A DNA stretch of 64,000 nt from Sesamum alatum (Eukaryota > Streptophyta > Magnoliopsida > Lamiales > Pedaliaceae). Shown piece after piece: positions 46,747-57,532 of the stretch (its first letter is position 1; every line of letters begins with the position of its first letter). The translations under genes and the position numbers were made by a program. Location: positions 20,573,264 through 20,637,263 of the forward strand of contig JACGWO010000005.1 of NCBI GenBank assembly GCA_034509735.1, in the 5' to 3' direction. The notes under the pieces were generated by a model. It saw only the letters and a program-made list of their open reading frames with translations. It did not search any database and was not told the DNA's origin.

Positions 46747-48197
46747 TTAGTGTATAAGAAAAATGAAAGTAAATGGGATATACAAGAAAAATTCTCATGT
46801 TTGGTTAGAGAAAATAAATGAAGGGAAAATATAAAATTGATTGTATCTGAAAAATTGTCCAATTCCAATTTTATTTCCATTCAAAATTGAACCAAAAAGT
46901 GAAAATATAATAATAGAAAGGCTAAAAAGTACCATTATATTACATCCAGATATAATATTACTATAATTTTTTTTAAAAAAAAACAAAACAACTCTTATTT
47001 GAGATACTGGCATCGGAAAAATAGTTCATTATTTTTTCATTTGATGCATATTTTTGTTGACAATTTTTCAAGTTGGATTTTTTATTTTTTTAATAATTTA
47101 AAATTATTTTAATATGAACTCATTCTTTTCTAATATAAAATAATGAAAAAAAGAATTACTTAATAAAATTACAAAAATTAATCTTTCTTTCGCATTTTAT
47201 TCTATTTATACCTTAACATATTTGATATTTATTTCTGTTTCAAACTTACCAAATAAATTAAAAGAAAAGTATCGTTCTCCCCCCTCCACTCTCCTTTTCC
47301 CTTCCCTTTCTCCTTTAACCTTTCCTTTCCTCTTGCTGAACCAAACAAAGCCTAAAAGATTTCAGGCACTTGTTGTCGCCTCTTACAACCCTTCAATAAA
47401 TAGTCCGAAGAAACAATAATTACATTATTACATCGTTGTCTCAAAATATTAATCAACATATCAATATATTCCTATGTAACAATCAAACAACAAAACTAAA
47501 CAATAAATTACAACAATCTCACAAATATTGAGACAAATACCTACAAATTTGAAACTCATGACTTCATATTCACTCCAACCTCAAAGTTAACCATTACATT
47601 GAGACCTCATTGGCAGTACACGTTATCTTACCCAAGAAAATAGTATTTAATAATACATGGACACGTCGTCTGGCCTATAATATTCTAATACTACAATCTT
47701 AACTCCAGAGGGCCAATTGGGCAGTCTGCCAATGATGTAAATGCTGATAATTTGTTGCAACTGAGATAACAGAACTGGCCGCTCAGACAGAGAAACAAAC
47801 TACTTGAACCAGTAGTCAAGTAGCAGTCTACTTGACCAAAATAAAAAAGCAATTGCACATCTCAAGCTTGTTGGCCATGCCACATTCAATGGAGCAGAAT
47901 CTTGATCAATGGGGATGAACAAACAAGCCAAAGAGGGTGCTTTACCAATTTACTTGCCCCAGAACTAATACAGTATAGAATTTAGTTCTAAAATAGCTCG
48001 CCAAGTCATCGTCTCCTCATCAGCTGAGCCATTTAAATTCAAGTAATATCGGTTGCCTATGAAACAGTGTGCAGCCAATGTAATAAGATCCGAGCAATGT
48101 GTCATGAATGGCTCTGGCGGTAATTGTTAAGCAGATAAGGAGTTTCAGATATGAAGACAAAGATGTCTTTGGCCTTAATAGCATACCTCACTGGAGA
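46747..48197. other. Intergenic sequence and probable 3' UTR of the BEH2-like gene
   Basis: No other gene is visible. The left part is AT-rich with a C/T-rich stretch at about 47276-47340. The last few hundred bases before 48197 (less AT-rich) are the likely 3' UTR of the gene on the minus strand. I could not find a canonical AATAAA signal. Confidence 0.45.
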
Positions 48198-49902
48198 CTA
48201 AGCATGAGCTTTTCCATTTCCAAGTGTGAGCTCCAAATCATCCATGCCAACTTCATGTATCTTTTCGCCTTCCCATGCTTTTACTGCACCACTCTCAAAC
48301 TCAAATTCAGGGCCCCGTGCCCTCTTTGCCGGTGATCCCCATCCAAATTCAGCACAAGAATCAAATTTGCCCTGGAGAGAAGTCTGCTGAGCTACAGGTT
48401 TTACAAGATTATAAGTAGGTGAAGGGGGAGCAGCTGGGGCTGGCCCTGACTGGAAACTGACCCACCGTACAGAATTAACTGTGGAGACATCAGATTCATC
48501 ACATTCTGGAATTGGAGCAGGCGTGAAGCGGCGACGGCGTGTAGGGCTAGATGGGGCAGAGGCAACGGAGATAGGGTGAAGAAAAGAATTCAATGAATCA
48601 TTGGGGATAGAGTCCCAGATAGGCTTGGGGTTTGAACTTCGGGTCGGAGAGGAAAGAGGTGGGGTAACGGGGGCACTATTAGATATACGCAGACGAGGAA
48701 GGGAGGAGGGGATTGCTAAGTTGCGAAGGTAAGGGAGAATGAAGGAGGTAGGATTTCCATCACAGCGCGATGGACTTGGAAATGAGGATGATGTAGGGCT
48801 GGCATGGTAAGAAGGCAGCGGACTGGGAAATGCGGAAGAATTTGGGCTTGGTTGGATTGACGAACATGCACTGATATTTGTCAAGGTCATTGGAGTATCA
48901 GCTGGGGGTGGCTTACATCCCTGAAAAAAAGTGAAATTACAGGAGAGGTTTAGCATCAGAATGTACTAGACAACAAGCTATCAAAAAAACATTATCGTTA
49001 TATGTACAAAAACCCACAATTCCAAACTACATAGAAACATATACATGCCAAATTGTTCAGCAAAAATGAAAAAGGAAAAGAAATCGAGATCAAATCATCA
49101 TGAGGAAGAAGCTATTCCTGATGGAAAGCTCAGTTCAAACACAACTATAACATATATCAAGAAATCTAGACATTAGATCATTCAGAATTCAGCAAGAAGT
49201 TTGACCCTGTCATGTCAGTCACAGCATAAGTTTGACTAATTCAAGAATCAGAAGATGAACATCAAAGAAAAGTCCTAATTACCTTAAAAACTGCATTGAG
49301 GAAGCATTTAATAAAATAGTAAAGGCAACCAAAAAACGCAAAAAATTAAAGAAAACTCTGCAGATATATCTTAAAACTAATATAGGCAAAATCTTGATGT
49401 TTCATAGCTCTTTCCCACGAAATCTACAAAGAGCAGAAGTAAAGTCACTCTCTTCCTGAATTAACTCAAGGGAGACTCTAATAATTAACCACCAAAACTC
49501 AGAAAAGCATTTCCAAAATTCATAGAGATGCAGATTAGATCCAAAGAATACGAATCCAGAAAGACAAAGTAAAATCAGGTAATTCCACCAAAGTTAAAAT
49601 CAGATCACATCCAAAGAAAAAGAAAAAGAAACAATTAAGAGATAAGAGCCACAAAAATCGATTGTTGATTTGACCTTGCGATAAGTGGTGCCATCTTCTT
49701 CAACAACCCAACCAGCTTCCGCGCAAAGAGCCTTGAGAACTTCATTGTTGTCACAGTGCTTGGGGAGCTTGTAATTGCCCTGAGCTCGAAGCCCGGTGTA
49801 GATTTTGGCGGCAATGGCCCTTCTCCTCCTCTCTCTTCTCTTGTTGTTCTCTCTCTCCCTCCACGACGGCAGCCGCCCCGTTGATGAACCACCGGCCGTC
49901 AT
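48198..49902 (-). CDS. BEH2: BES1/BZR1 homolog (BEH2-like) transcription factor, two exons
   Basis: This is a plant-specific transcription factor of the BES1/BZR1 family, a nuclear effector of brassinosteroid signalling. Exon 1 (49902-49675) carries the atypical bHLH DNA-binding domain: [20 protein letters not shown] (basic region and likely nuclear signal), then [20 protein letters not shown] and DGTTYRK. Exon 2 (48920-48198) is serine/proline-rich, with [15 protein letters not shown] and other SP sites suited to GSK3-type kinases. It also has a [16 protein letters not shown] segment at the usual 14-3-3 site position and a C-terminal EAR motif, LELTL. The GT-AG intron (49674-48921) joins TTYRK to GCKPP in frame. 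The start at 49902 gives 316 residues, close to the family's usual length. An in-frame ATG at 49929 would add nine residues (MFSGGPRSA). The symbol is by resemblance to Arabidopsis BEH2, and orthology is not tested. No lesions were seen. Confidence 0.92.
48921..49674 (-). other. Intron of BEH2-like gene (754 bp)
   Basis: On the minus strand the donor is AAG|GTCAAA and the acceptor is TTTTTCAG|GGATGT. It falls right after the DNA-binding domain (TTYRK|G), a familiar intron position in this family. Nothing else is seen inside. Confidence 0.9.
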
Positions 49903-50109
49903 CGCACTTCGCGGGCCGCCGGAAAACACACCGAGCGACGTAAGTGTGTGAACTGTGTGAATTATTGGAGTGATAGTTGTTGTTGGGGGGGTGAGGGGCT
50001 AAATTGGGACATGGTGGTCAGTGGTCACGAGGACAATGCCCGCCCACGCTTTATTGGAGTTTGTTGTCTAACTCTTAATTTTCACATAATAACTAATAAT
50101 TAATAATTA
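49903..50109 (-). promoter_or_regulatory. 5' UTR / proximal promoter of the BEH2-like gene
   Basis: About 200 bp separate the start codon from a MITE at 50110. No clear TATA box is visible. A stretch with CCCCCCAACAACAAC-like sequence lies near 49980-49997. Confidence 0.4.
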
Positions 50110-50527
50110 GGGTGAATTATAATATTTTTTTCTGAGTTTTAATATAATTATGAATATTTTTTATTTTTTTAAAATTATAATATTCTCCTGACATTTGTAA
50201 TCGTTTAACAAATAACTCATTTACATCTATTTTATAGATGAACTAACCAAAATGCCCATACAAATTGAATTATTTTTATTAAATTTTAATTTTTTTTAAC
50301 TAAAATGCGCACAGAAATATTTCTTACATTGTTTACACAAAAGAACAATAATGTAATTTTTTCGACTGATTTAAAAATAATTTTTAAAAAAAAAAAATCA
50401 AAGGCAAAATAGACAACTTCAGGCTTTTGATTAAAATTTTAAACCTCGGGGTATTTGTAATTTTTAAAAAAGCGAGAGAGTATCCATAATTATGTCAAAC
50501 CTTAGAGGAGGTAATTGTAATTCACTC
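50110..50527. mobile_element. GGGTRAATT-type MITE, copy 1 (418 bp)
   Basis: The ends are GGGTGAATTATAAT and ATTGTAATTCACTC, as imperfect inverted repeats. The flanks TAATAATTA and TAGTAAGTA match at 7 of 9 positions. The interior shares motifs such as ACCAAAATGCCCATAC with the copy at 54366-54763. It lies about 200 bp upstream of the BEH2-like start codon. Confidence 0.68.
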
Positions 50528-50606
50528 TAGTAAGTATTTCCTCCGGTATCATACCTTTTCTATTTTTTTATATTGTCAATAGTCTTAATCTTTTTTATTT
50601 TTCAAC

Positions 50607-50730
50607 AAGGCCTAGTCAATTGGCAAAGCTGAGACCCCATGACTCTAAAGGTTATGGATTCGAACTTTGCCAGTGCGTGAGATGTTGTTCTACTTAATAG
50701 TAGTGTAATTCTACTTTATAACATGTTATC
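50607..50730 (+). mobile_element. tRNA-derived SINE (probable)
   Basis: The sequence has an A-box-like TAGTCAATTGG and a B-box-like GGATTCGAACT about 40 bp apart, as in the RNA polymerase III promoter of a tRNA. It then continues into non-tRNA sequence. It is not a functional tRNA gene because the acceptor and anticodon arms do not form properly. The 3' end is uncertain, and I found no clear target duplication. Confidence 0.55.
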
Positions 50731-50895
50731 AATATAGATTGTTAAAATTGTTGATAAGTTATTAGATATTAGATATTTTATATGGAAATATTGTAATTGA
50801 TTTATTCAAATATAAATAAGAGTTTATCGCTTTCAATTTAAAAGAGTAATCTTAATTATTAAATTACAACCATAAATAAATAATTTATTTAAAAT

Positions 50896-51541
50896 GAGTG
50901 TTTGTAATAGTATATAATTCAAGTGCTTATCTCAAAATAAATTGAAAATAGTATTATTGATTTGCAGCTTTAACTTTTAAACTTATTATATTAAGCTAGT
51001 TATAAGCTTCTTCCCACCAATTTCTACAATTTATTGCTAAAATTGTATGTATTAATTTTTTACCCCAAGTATTCCAATTTCATTTTTTTATTATTATTTT
51101 TTATTTTTGTTTTCAAACATTCATAACTTTTACTATAGCTGAATTGACGAATTTCACTACATTTTAGAAGGTGTTTGCAGTAGCTTCTACCTTTTTAGTA
51201 GGAGTAAATTGTAGAAAAAATTATAAGTTTAGTTGCCGTAAAAGTTGAATGTGTTTAAAACCAAAAATGAATAAGTGAAAAAGAAAAATTCAAGTTGGAA
51301 TATTACCAAATATAACTTAATATTTACAATTTTATCAATAAGTTGTTGAAGCTGGAGGAGTAGTTGTTTGTAGCTTTTGGCATAAATCAATCTAATTTAA
51401 ACAGTTCAAAAGCAAAAATTACAATTGAAAAACACTCGTTTCATCTTATATTCAGCAAAATTTTGATAAGTACTTAAAATAAGCTCGTGTAAACACCCAT
51501 TTATCCCCACAACAAAAACATAAGTTATCACAAACACCCTA
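50896..51541. mobile_element. Candidate MITE with GTGTTTG ends (about 645 bp)
   Basis: The left end GTGTTTGTAATA and the right end TATCACAAACACCCT are inverted (11 of 12 over the shared part). CTTATCTC/AAGTACTTATC-like sequences are also mirrored further in. It is AT-rich with no coding frame, and the target duplication is not clear. Confidence 0.45.
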
Positions 51542-52547
51542 TAGTAAATTAAACTTCCAAAAAGTATATATCATAGTAAGTAGGTCGTATATATGTATCA
51601 AATAAGTGCAATGATTTCATAATAACATATGAAAATAATTCAAGTAAAATTATAAAAATTGCAATAATTTCATTATAAATATTAAGTAATTAGGATCATA
51701 AAAATACCAAAATGGTAATTTCAGGTTAAAGAAGACGAACAAGTCATCTAACACATAGAGGTCAACTTAAAAGCTTTTGAATTGAAGTCATCATTCCTAG
51801 TTTGGCTCTCTTTAACCAAATTGACCCAAATTACTTTTCACTTTTGATTTTTCAATAAGGACCATAAAGTTAAACTACACATAATTTATTTCATAAATTG
51901 ATATTTTACTTTATAGAGAAAATAAGATAAAAATCAATTAATGGATATTTTACACCTTTTCTCCATTAGTCTTTAACTAGAGACAATTACTTTGAGCATA
52001 TGCAAATTAATAAATATAAAAGCACATATGCACGCAAGCTAATATGTATATATAATTTAGTTAACACCGTCTGTGTCTAGGTAAGAAGTTTAAAATGAAT
52101 AACTATATATTTGTTAACTCGTAAAATTGAACTTGAGTTTAGTACAAGAAAAGCACATTGATGGAGATGAAAGGCTCAATCAAAGGGAAAATCAAATTAT
52201 TTTCACAAAAAACTTCGAGAGATTAGGATCACCATGGGATTTGAGGATATCAAGACCGTACGATTGAAATTAATTTATAATTACTATACCCCTATTAGAA
52301 AAATTTATTCATTCATTATGGTTGGTGAGGGGTAAAAATGATTTTACCCCCCCCCCCCTCTCCAAGTATTTATTATCGAGAATAGTATAAATTAATGTAT
52401 GACAAGATTGAAGATAAGCCATGATAATATTTTCTTATATTTTGTTTGCTTGGAATGAAAAATGTGAGGACTAATGAGGAATTATTGAAGAGGGATAAAT
52501 CTCATATAAAAATGTCAAAAAAGTGACATGATATATTAATGATGTAT
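51542..52547. other. AT-rich intergenic sequence
   Basis: No gene or repeat structure is recognised apart from a 12-base C run at about 52347-52358. Confidence 0.5.
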
Positions 52548-53232
52548 TGTTAGAAATAAGTTTTAAAATTTTTAAATTGTCAAATTATTTCCAACATATT
52601 ATTTCAACTTAATGTGTCAGTTTGATTTGATATTTATTTGAGGTTTATGGCTCCATTATTACAATTATTTAATTGTGATTTATGAGATTTAATAAGTATT
52701 TGACCGTCACATTTATATATTTATATGGCCTATTTATAATCAAATTATTATAATATTATGAGTTTTAATTAGGTCATTTAATATTTTATAACAAACAAAT
52801 TCTTCAACTATTTAAAGGGCCACTTCCTTTTCCATTTCGCACATTGAGGGGGGGAATTTTGTATTGATAGTTTATGCGTTTGTGAGAAACACTTTATACT
52901 CACTCACAAGTATAATTGAGTTTTGCCAACGTGACTGTGGTGGTTCCTAGTCTCCTTGTGGTCGTGCATATGGAATGAGACACTGCTGAGAGCTAATAAA
53001 GTTTTATCCTGGAGTCATGGTCAGCCGTTAATACTTGCACGTAGGGAAGCAATCATGGTTTTAGGACAACGACAAGAGTTGTAACTTTCCATCGTTGCAA
53101 CTTTTCTAATTTCTCAAATTTTATTTTTTTTTATTTCCGTACTATATATTATTATGATAAATTATTATATTGATTTCATATGTACTATTGTTTTGAGATA
53201 TGATTATAAACACAAATCACACAATTTTCACA
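52548..53232 (+). repeat. Possible LTR remnant
   Basis: It starts TGTTAGAAATAAG. A TATTTAAAG box lies near 52808, followed by a region like an LTR R/U5, and the sequence could end at CACAACA (53232). No target duplication, primer site or second copy is visible. Confidence 0.35.
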
Positions 53233-53360
53233 ACAATCTAAAGCCATGAATGTGATTATGTTGATTAAGTGCGTGGTGGTTCTAATTTTTTATTTTGTGT
53301 TTATGCGATGAATGTTTCGAGAAATGTACATCCCGTCGCAATATTACATCAATATTGTAA

Positions 53361-54256
53361 GGGGCGTTTACTTTGAGTATTCGATTAAATGCGTGATAGG
53401 ATAAATATGACTAAATGTATGATAAAAAAGCCCTGAATTAATTATAAATTGTTTACTTTGTAAGATATTGTAAAGCTGATAACATTATGTTGTTTGTTTA
53501 CTTTGATGGATTGATAAAATTTGAGAAGGAAAAGTCTTTATGTCCCTTATGAATTAATTCCCCAAAATATATCCTCTATGAGCCCTAGAATACATACAAT
53601 TAAACTGAAGCAACCATTGCACTATTCCAGGGCGAGAAGACCAAATCTTTGAGTTGCAGCGAGGAAGACGATGTCAAAATTGCGTCGGAGTGTCTCGAAC
53701 AACACTGGCTCTGTCAATTCCAGTAGTAGCAGGCAGAAATCCAAAACAAATTAATGAAAAAATTAAGCGGCAAAAGAACCAACCTTGAGCCCTAATTTCG
53801 CAACTTCAACTTCGACGAACTAGAAAACCCAAAAAAATTCAAGTTCAGCACAAAAGATTTTCGTTCCACAAAGAAAGTCTGGAAAAATCTGAAGAGAAAA
53901 AAAAATGCTTACCTTTCTCCATTTCTGCTTGAGCCAAGCTCCTCGAGACCAAACCCTCTTTCATTTATGTCTGAAAATTTCAGACAACTTTAATGCCACC
54001 AACATGTGGTAGTTGGACACAATTGTAATATTTTGTTTCAAAGTGAGAGTACTTTTGACTTTCCACACCATACTTTTATCTACACAAAACGAGGGACAAC
54101 TCAACCCACCTAGAGAGGTGGGTTGATTTGTCTCAGTTCTACAGTGAAATAGTAAGGGCCCGTAAAAAAATACGGGCCCTTATCTTGCAAAGGAAACGTG
54201 AAATTAGGTTATAGTATTAGTGCTATGCAACCTAATCTTGCATAGTAAACGCCCCC
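53361..54256. mobile_element. Tourist-like element (896 bp)
   Basis: The left end GGGGCGTTTACTTTG and the right end CATAGTAAACGCCCCC form imperfect inverted repeats. They are flanked by TAA (53358-53360 and 54257-54259), the PIF/Harbinger target. A less AT-rich segment at about 53630-53960 lies in the middle. It has a short open frame (MSKLRRSVSNNTGS, 53670-53753) that may be captured host sequence. Confidence 0.72.
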
Positions 54257-54365
54257 TAAGAATTTCAGTTCTTCTATTCTTGAACATCCAGGTACGTTTC
54301 TAGTGACTTGTTCTTAAACATCCAGGTACGTTTTTAGTGACTTGCTAGTTATCCAAAAAGAAAGA

Positions 54366-54763
54366 GGGTAAATTATATCTACTTTCTCTGAGGTTTGGCA
54401 TAATTAAAAATACCCCCTCATTGTTTGAAAAATTACAAATACCCCCTGAGGTTTGTAATTTTTAACTAAAGGACTGAAATTGACCATTTTACCCTTAAAT
54501 TTTTTTATTAAAATTGTAGAAAAATCGGTCAAGGCAAATTGCATTATTGCTCCTCTGTGTAAAAAAACTTAAGAAAATTCTCCCTGCACATTGTAGTCCA
54601 AAAATATTTTAAAAATTAAATAAAAATAATTCAGTGCATAAGGGCATTTTGGTCAGTTCACCCATAAAATTTTATGAAAATGGGTTATTTATTAGACGAT
54701 TACAAACCTCGAGGGGTATTTGTAATTATGTCAAACCTCTGAGGAGATAGATGTAATTTACCC
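54366..54763. mobile_element. GGGTRAATT-type MITE, copy 2 (398 bp)
   Basis: The left GGGTAAATTATATCTAC and the right end are inverted copies over about 60 bp, including GAGGTTTGGCATAATTA and AAATACCCC. The flanks AAAGAAAGA and AAAAAAAGA match at 8 of 9 positions, suggesting a 9-bp target duplication. It is the same family as 50110-50527. Confidence 0.78.
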
Positions 54764-55187
54764 AAAAAAAGAATATATATATATATATATATACATAACT
54801 GGAATAAAATCAAGTGTGTTTCTTAGCATTGCATAATAATAGCATATCACGGCATAAATTAACTTGGCGCATGACTTGTGGTGATTCCAAGCTAGAGTTT
54901 CATCCTGATGGTCCTCGAGAGAAAAGCAAGATCATTTCTAAATATTCATCAGAATAGTTGAAGTAATGGGTTAATTGATTCATAATTCTGATAACAAGTG
55001 AATGTATTAATCCACTTTCGTACTTTTTAGAAGATTTACTTGCATGATATTAATGGGTTGTATGTAATTTGTTGGGATTTGTGGCTAGGTTAATTGAGAA
55101 ACTTCTATCTCGGTATGTTATATGAATTTAGCAGGTACTGTTCCTATCAGTTACATTGCTAGTGTTTTCTAATTTTAATAAACATAG
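54764..55187. other. Intergenic sequence with short AT microsatellite
   Basis: An (AT)n tract lies at about 54773-54793. No gene is recognised before the gypsy LTR at 55188. Confidence 0.55.
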
Positions 55188-55810
55188 TGATTCGGGTGGA
55201 AAATATCTCCCTGGAGATTCAAGGTGGAGGTCTAAGGTAGCGATCTCCTGGATGTCCGAGATGGAGGTTCAGGGTAGCGGTCTCTTGGATGTCTGAGGTG
55301 GAGGTCAAGGGTAGCGATCTCCCGTGTACACCCAGATGTGATATGGTCCCTGAGAAGAGAGAGGCGCGTTAGGCTAGCCGGGATAGTCCCCGGCGAAGAC
55401 CCTCCGATGCTTAAATCAGCCCAAGATTGAGATGATAATATGCGATCTGAAATAGTGAATGAGGTAGAAGGTGATAGATGAGTCTTACCATAAATGAGGC
55501 ATGAAGGGTGTATTTATAGGTCAAATGTGATCACTTGCCTGGTCCACATGGCATCATCTTAATGCATGAGCTGTCAGAGAATTTATGGTCTAGATTCCGG
55601 GTCCACGAAGCGGGTCACGATGTCGGGTCGTTGGCCCGGGTTACGATGTCGGTTCGCTAGCCCGGGTTACGATGTCGGGTCGCTGGCCCGGGTCATGATG
55701 TCGGGTCGCGTGGCCCGACCCGACGGGGCAATACGCGGATCTTGGGTGTTTCTGGTGATTTTGGCCCTGTTTCAGGGCTATTTGCGTCTTTTCTTGATAT
55801 TTGGGTTGCA
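55188..55810 (-). repeat. 3' LTR of gypsy E (623 bp)
   Basis: Plus-strand ends are TGATTCGGG and GGGTTGCA. The first 310 bp match the start of the other LTR (63690-64000) with only a few differences. Inside are three direct repeats of about 40 bp (around 55215-55330, GGAGGTNNAGGGTAGCG) and about four copies of a roughly 31-bp repeat (55605-55715, ACGATGTCGGGTCGCTGGCC). Confidence 0.9.
55605..55715 (-). repeat. 31-bp tandem repeats in LTR E
   Basis: Four to five near-identical copies are built on CCGGGTTACGATGTCGGGTC. They are GC-rich with CG dinucleotides, unlike the surrounding sequence. Confidence 0.75.
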
Positions 55811-56030
55811 CCCCCATAATTAGTCCCCCACTTCTTCTAGTGTTAAAGTTATTACACTGGCAGAAGTTGAACAGGCACCATGTGACCAGTCACGTCTTCT
55901 TGCTAGTATGATAATCCTCCCATTTCTGGTAACTTGGGAAATTATTTGCCCAGTTTTCCAAAATCTTCTACCTCGACCTCTCATGGCGGAGTTTAACTTG
56001 GAAAATCTTTTAGAATTTTCCGCTCTTATC

Positions 56031-56415
56031 TTTTTCAGATAATAATGCGACCTCGAGGGAGGCACGCGACATTCTTGAAGATTAATCTTTTTCAGATAAT
56101 AACGCGACCTCGAGGGTGGCATGCGACCTTCTGAGGGCACGCAACCTCGAGGGAGGTACGCGACCTTTTGGAGCTATGCGACCTCCTTGAAGATAATTTT
56201 TTTTTTTTTCAGATAATAATGCGACCTCATATGAGGTACGCGACCTTGTTGCAACTATGCGACCTCCTTGATGATAAATCTTTTTCAGATAATAATGCGA
56301 CCTCATGGGAGGTACGCGACCTCGTTGGAGCTATGCGACCTCCTTGAAGATAAATCTTTTTTCGGTAATAATGCGACCTCGAGGGTGATACGCGACCTTG
56401 AAGATAAATCTTTTT
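56031..56415 (-). repeat. Tandem repeat array, about 80-bp unit
   Basis: About five copies contain TTTTTCAGATAATAATGCGACC followed by one to four GCGACCT modules and GAAGATAAAT. Unit length varies with the number of modules. The array lies between the integrase end and the LTR. Confidence 0.78.
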
Positions 56416-56447
56416 CAGATTTAAGTTATGGGGTCTTTTTCGGACTT

Positions 56448-56760
56448 AGGATCTTTTTCAGATCGAATCATGAGCGATCTTTCTCAGGTCGCATTATGAT
56501 GATCTTTCTCAGATCATTCTTGTGATGATCTTTCTCAGATCATTATTGTGGTGGTCTTTTTCATATCATTGTTATGATGATCTTTTTCAGATCATTGTTG
56601 TGGTGATCTTTCCAAATCATTGTTCTGGTGATTTTTGTCAGATCGCATTGTGATGATCTTTTTCAGATCATTATTCCGGTGATCTTTTTCAGATCATTGT
56701 TGTGATGATCTTTTTCAGATCGCATTGTGATGACCTTTTTCAGATCATTGTTGTGGTGAC
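56448..56760 (-). repeat. Tandem repeat array, 26-bp unit
   Basis: About ten to twelve copies of GATCTTTTTCAGATCATTGT-type units, 25-26 bp long, each with two GATC sites in an imperfect palindrome. Some copies replace CATTGTTGT with GCATTGT. Confidence 0.82.
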
Positions 56761-56825
56761 GCGCGACCTGTGATCTTGAGTGCAAAAGGGGGCCTTTCAC
56801 AGGCTACTCGAGATCCGGGATACTC

Positions 56826-57328
56826 TCATGCGTAGAATTTCTTCAAATTGTGAACATTCCATGGTCTTGGCAAGTCCTTTCCATCCGTGTCTTGCAGTTT
56901 GCATGTTCCTTGCTTTTTTATTTCAATGACCGTATAGGGTCCTTCCCAACTCGGGTCCAATTTTTCGACATGCTTGGACACCTCGACCTTCTTTAGCGCC
57001 AAGTCCCCCACTTGAAAATGCCTTGGCTTTACCTTGTGATTATGGCTTCGCATCATCAAGTTTTTGTGATGCAAAATCTTGGCATAGGCGCGATCTCTTC
57101 TCTCTTCAATGGTGGTGAGGTCGAATGCACGCTCTTCATGATTTTTCTGAGGATCGTATTGTGCGACCTTGGCTGTCACCTCACCAATCTCTGCAGGAAT
57201 TATCGCTTCAATCCCATAAACCAAACAAAATAGGGACTCACCATTTGAGGATCGTGGTGTGGTGCGATACGCCCATAATACGCCTGGTAGCTCCTCGACC
57301 CACGATTCCTTTGCGCCTTTAATCCTAC
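56826..57328 (-). pseudogene. Gypsy E integrase C-terminal part
   Basis: On the minus strand the frame reads RIKGAKESWVEELPGVLWAY, then a conserved LVYGIEAIIPAEIG, NHKVKPRHFQVGDLALKKVE and DPSWEGPYTVIEI, ending NLKKFYA at 56826. This is the C-terminal domain of a Ty3/gypsy integrase. The catalytic core is missing: upstream, the frame meets copia F and, beyond it, RNase H sequence. Confidence 0.88.
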
Positions 57329-57519
57329 TGTACGAAGTGATAAAAGAAGAGATGAATCTATATTTTGATTAATGATGATTCCACCTCTATTTATAGTGAT
57401 GGAATTTAAGGATAACTACACCTATAGAAGAGACCTACTTGAAGTAAAACTACACCTATAGAAGAGACCTACTTGAAGTAAAATAGGAAAAGATAAGAAC
57501 AAATTTAAATATTCTAACA
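57329..57519 (-). repeat. 3' LTR of copia F (191 bp)
   Basis: Plus-strand ends are TGTACGAAGTG and TTCTAACA. It contains a 34-bp direct duplication (CTACACCTATAGAAGAGACC and following bases, twice) and a minus-strand TATAAATAG box at 57387-57395. Confidence 0.96.
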
Positions 57520-57532
57520 CTCCCCCTCAAGC
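57520..57532 (-). other. Polypurine tract of copia F
   Basis: On the minus strand GCTTGAGGGGGAG directly precedes the LTR start TGTTAGAAT. It overlaps the last codons of the polyprotein. Confidence 0.85.

Noticed and set aside
46793..47356. Possible MITE with TTTGGTTAGAG and GCTGAACCAAACAAAGCC ends
   Set aside because: The inverted match is short and uneven and I could not find a target duplication.
50607..50680. A tRNA gene
   Set aside because: Only the internal promoter boxes fit. The acceptor stem and anticodon arm do not pair, so a SINE is a better reading.
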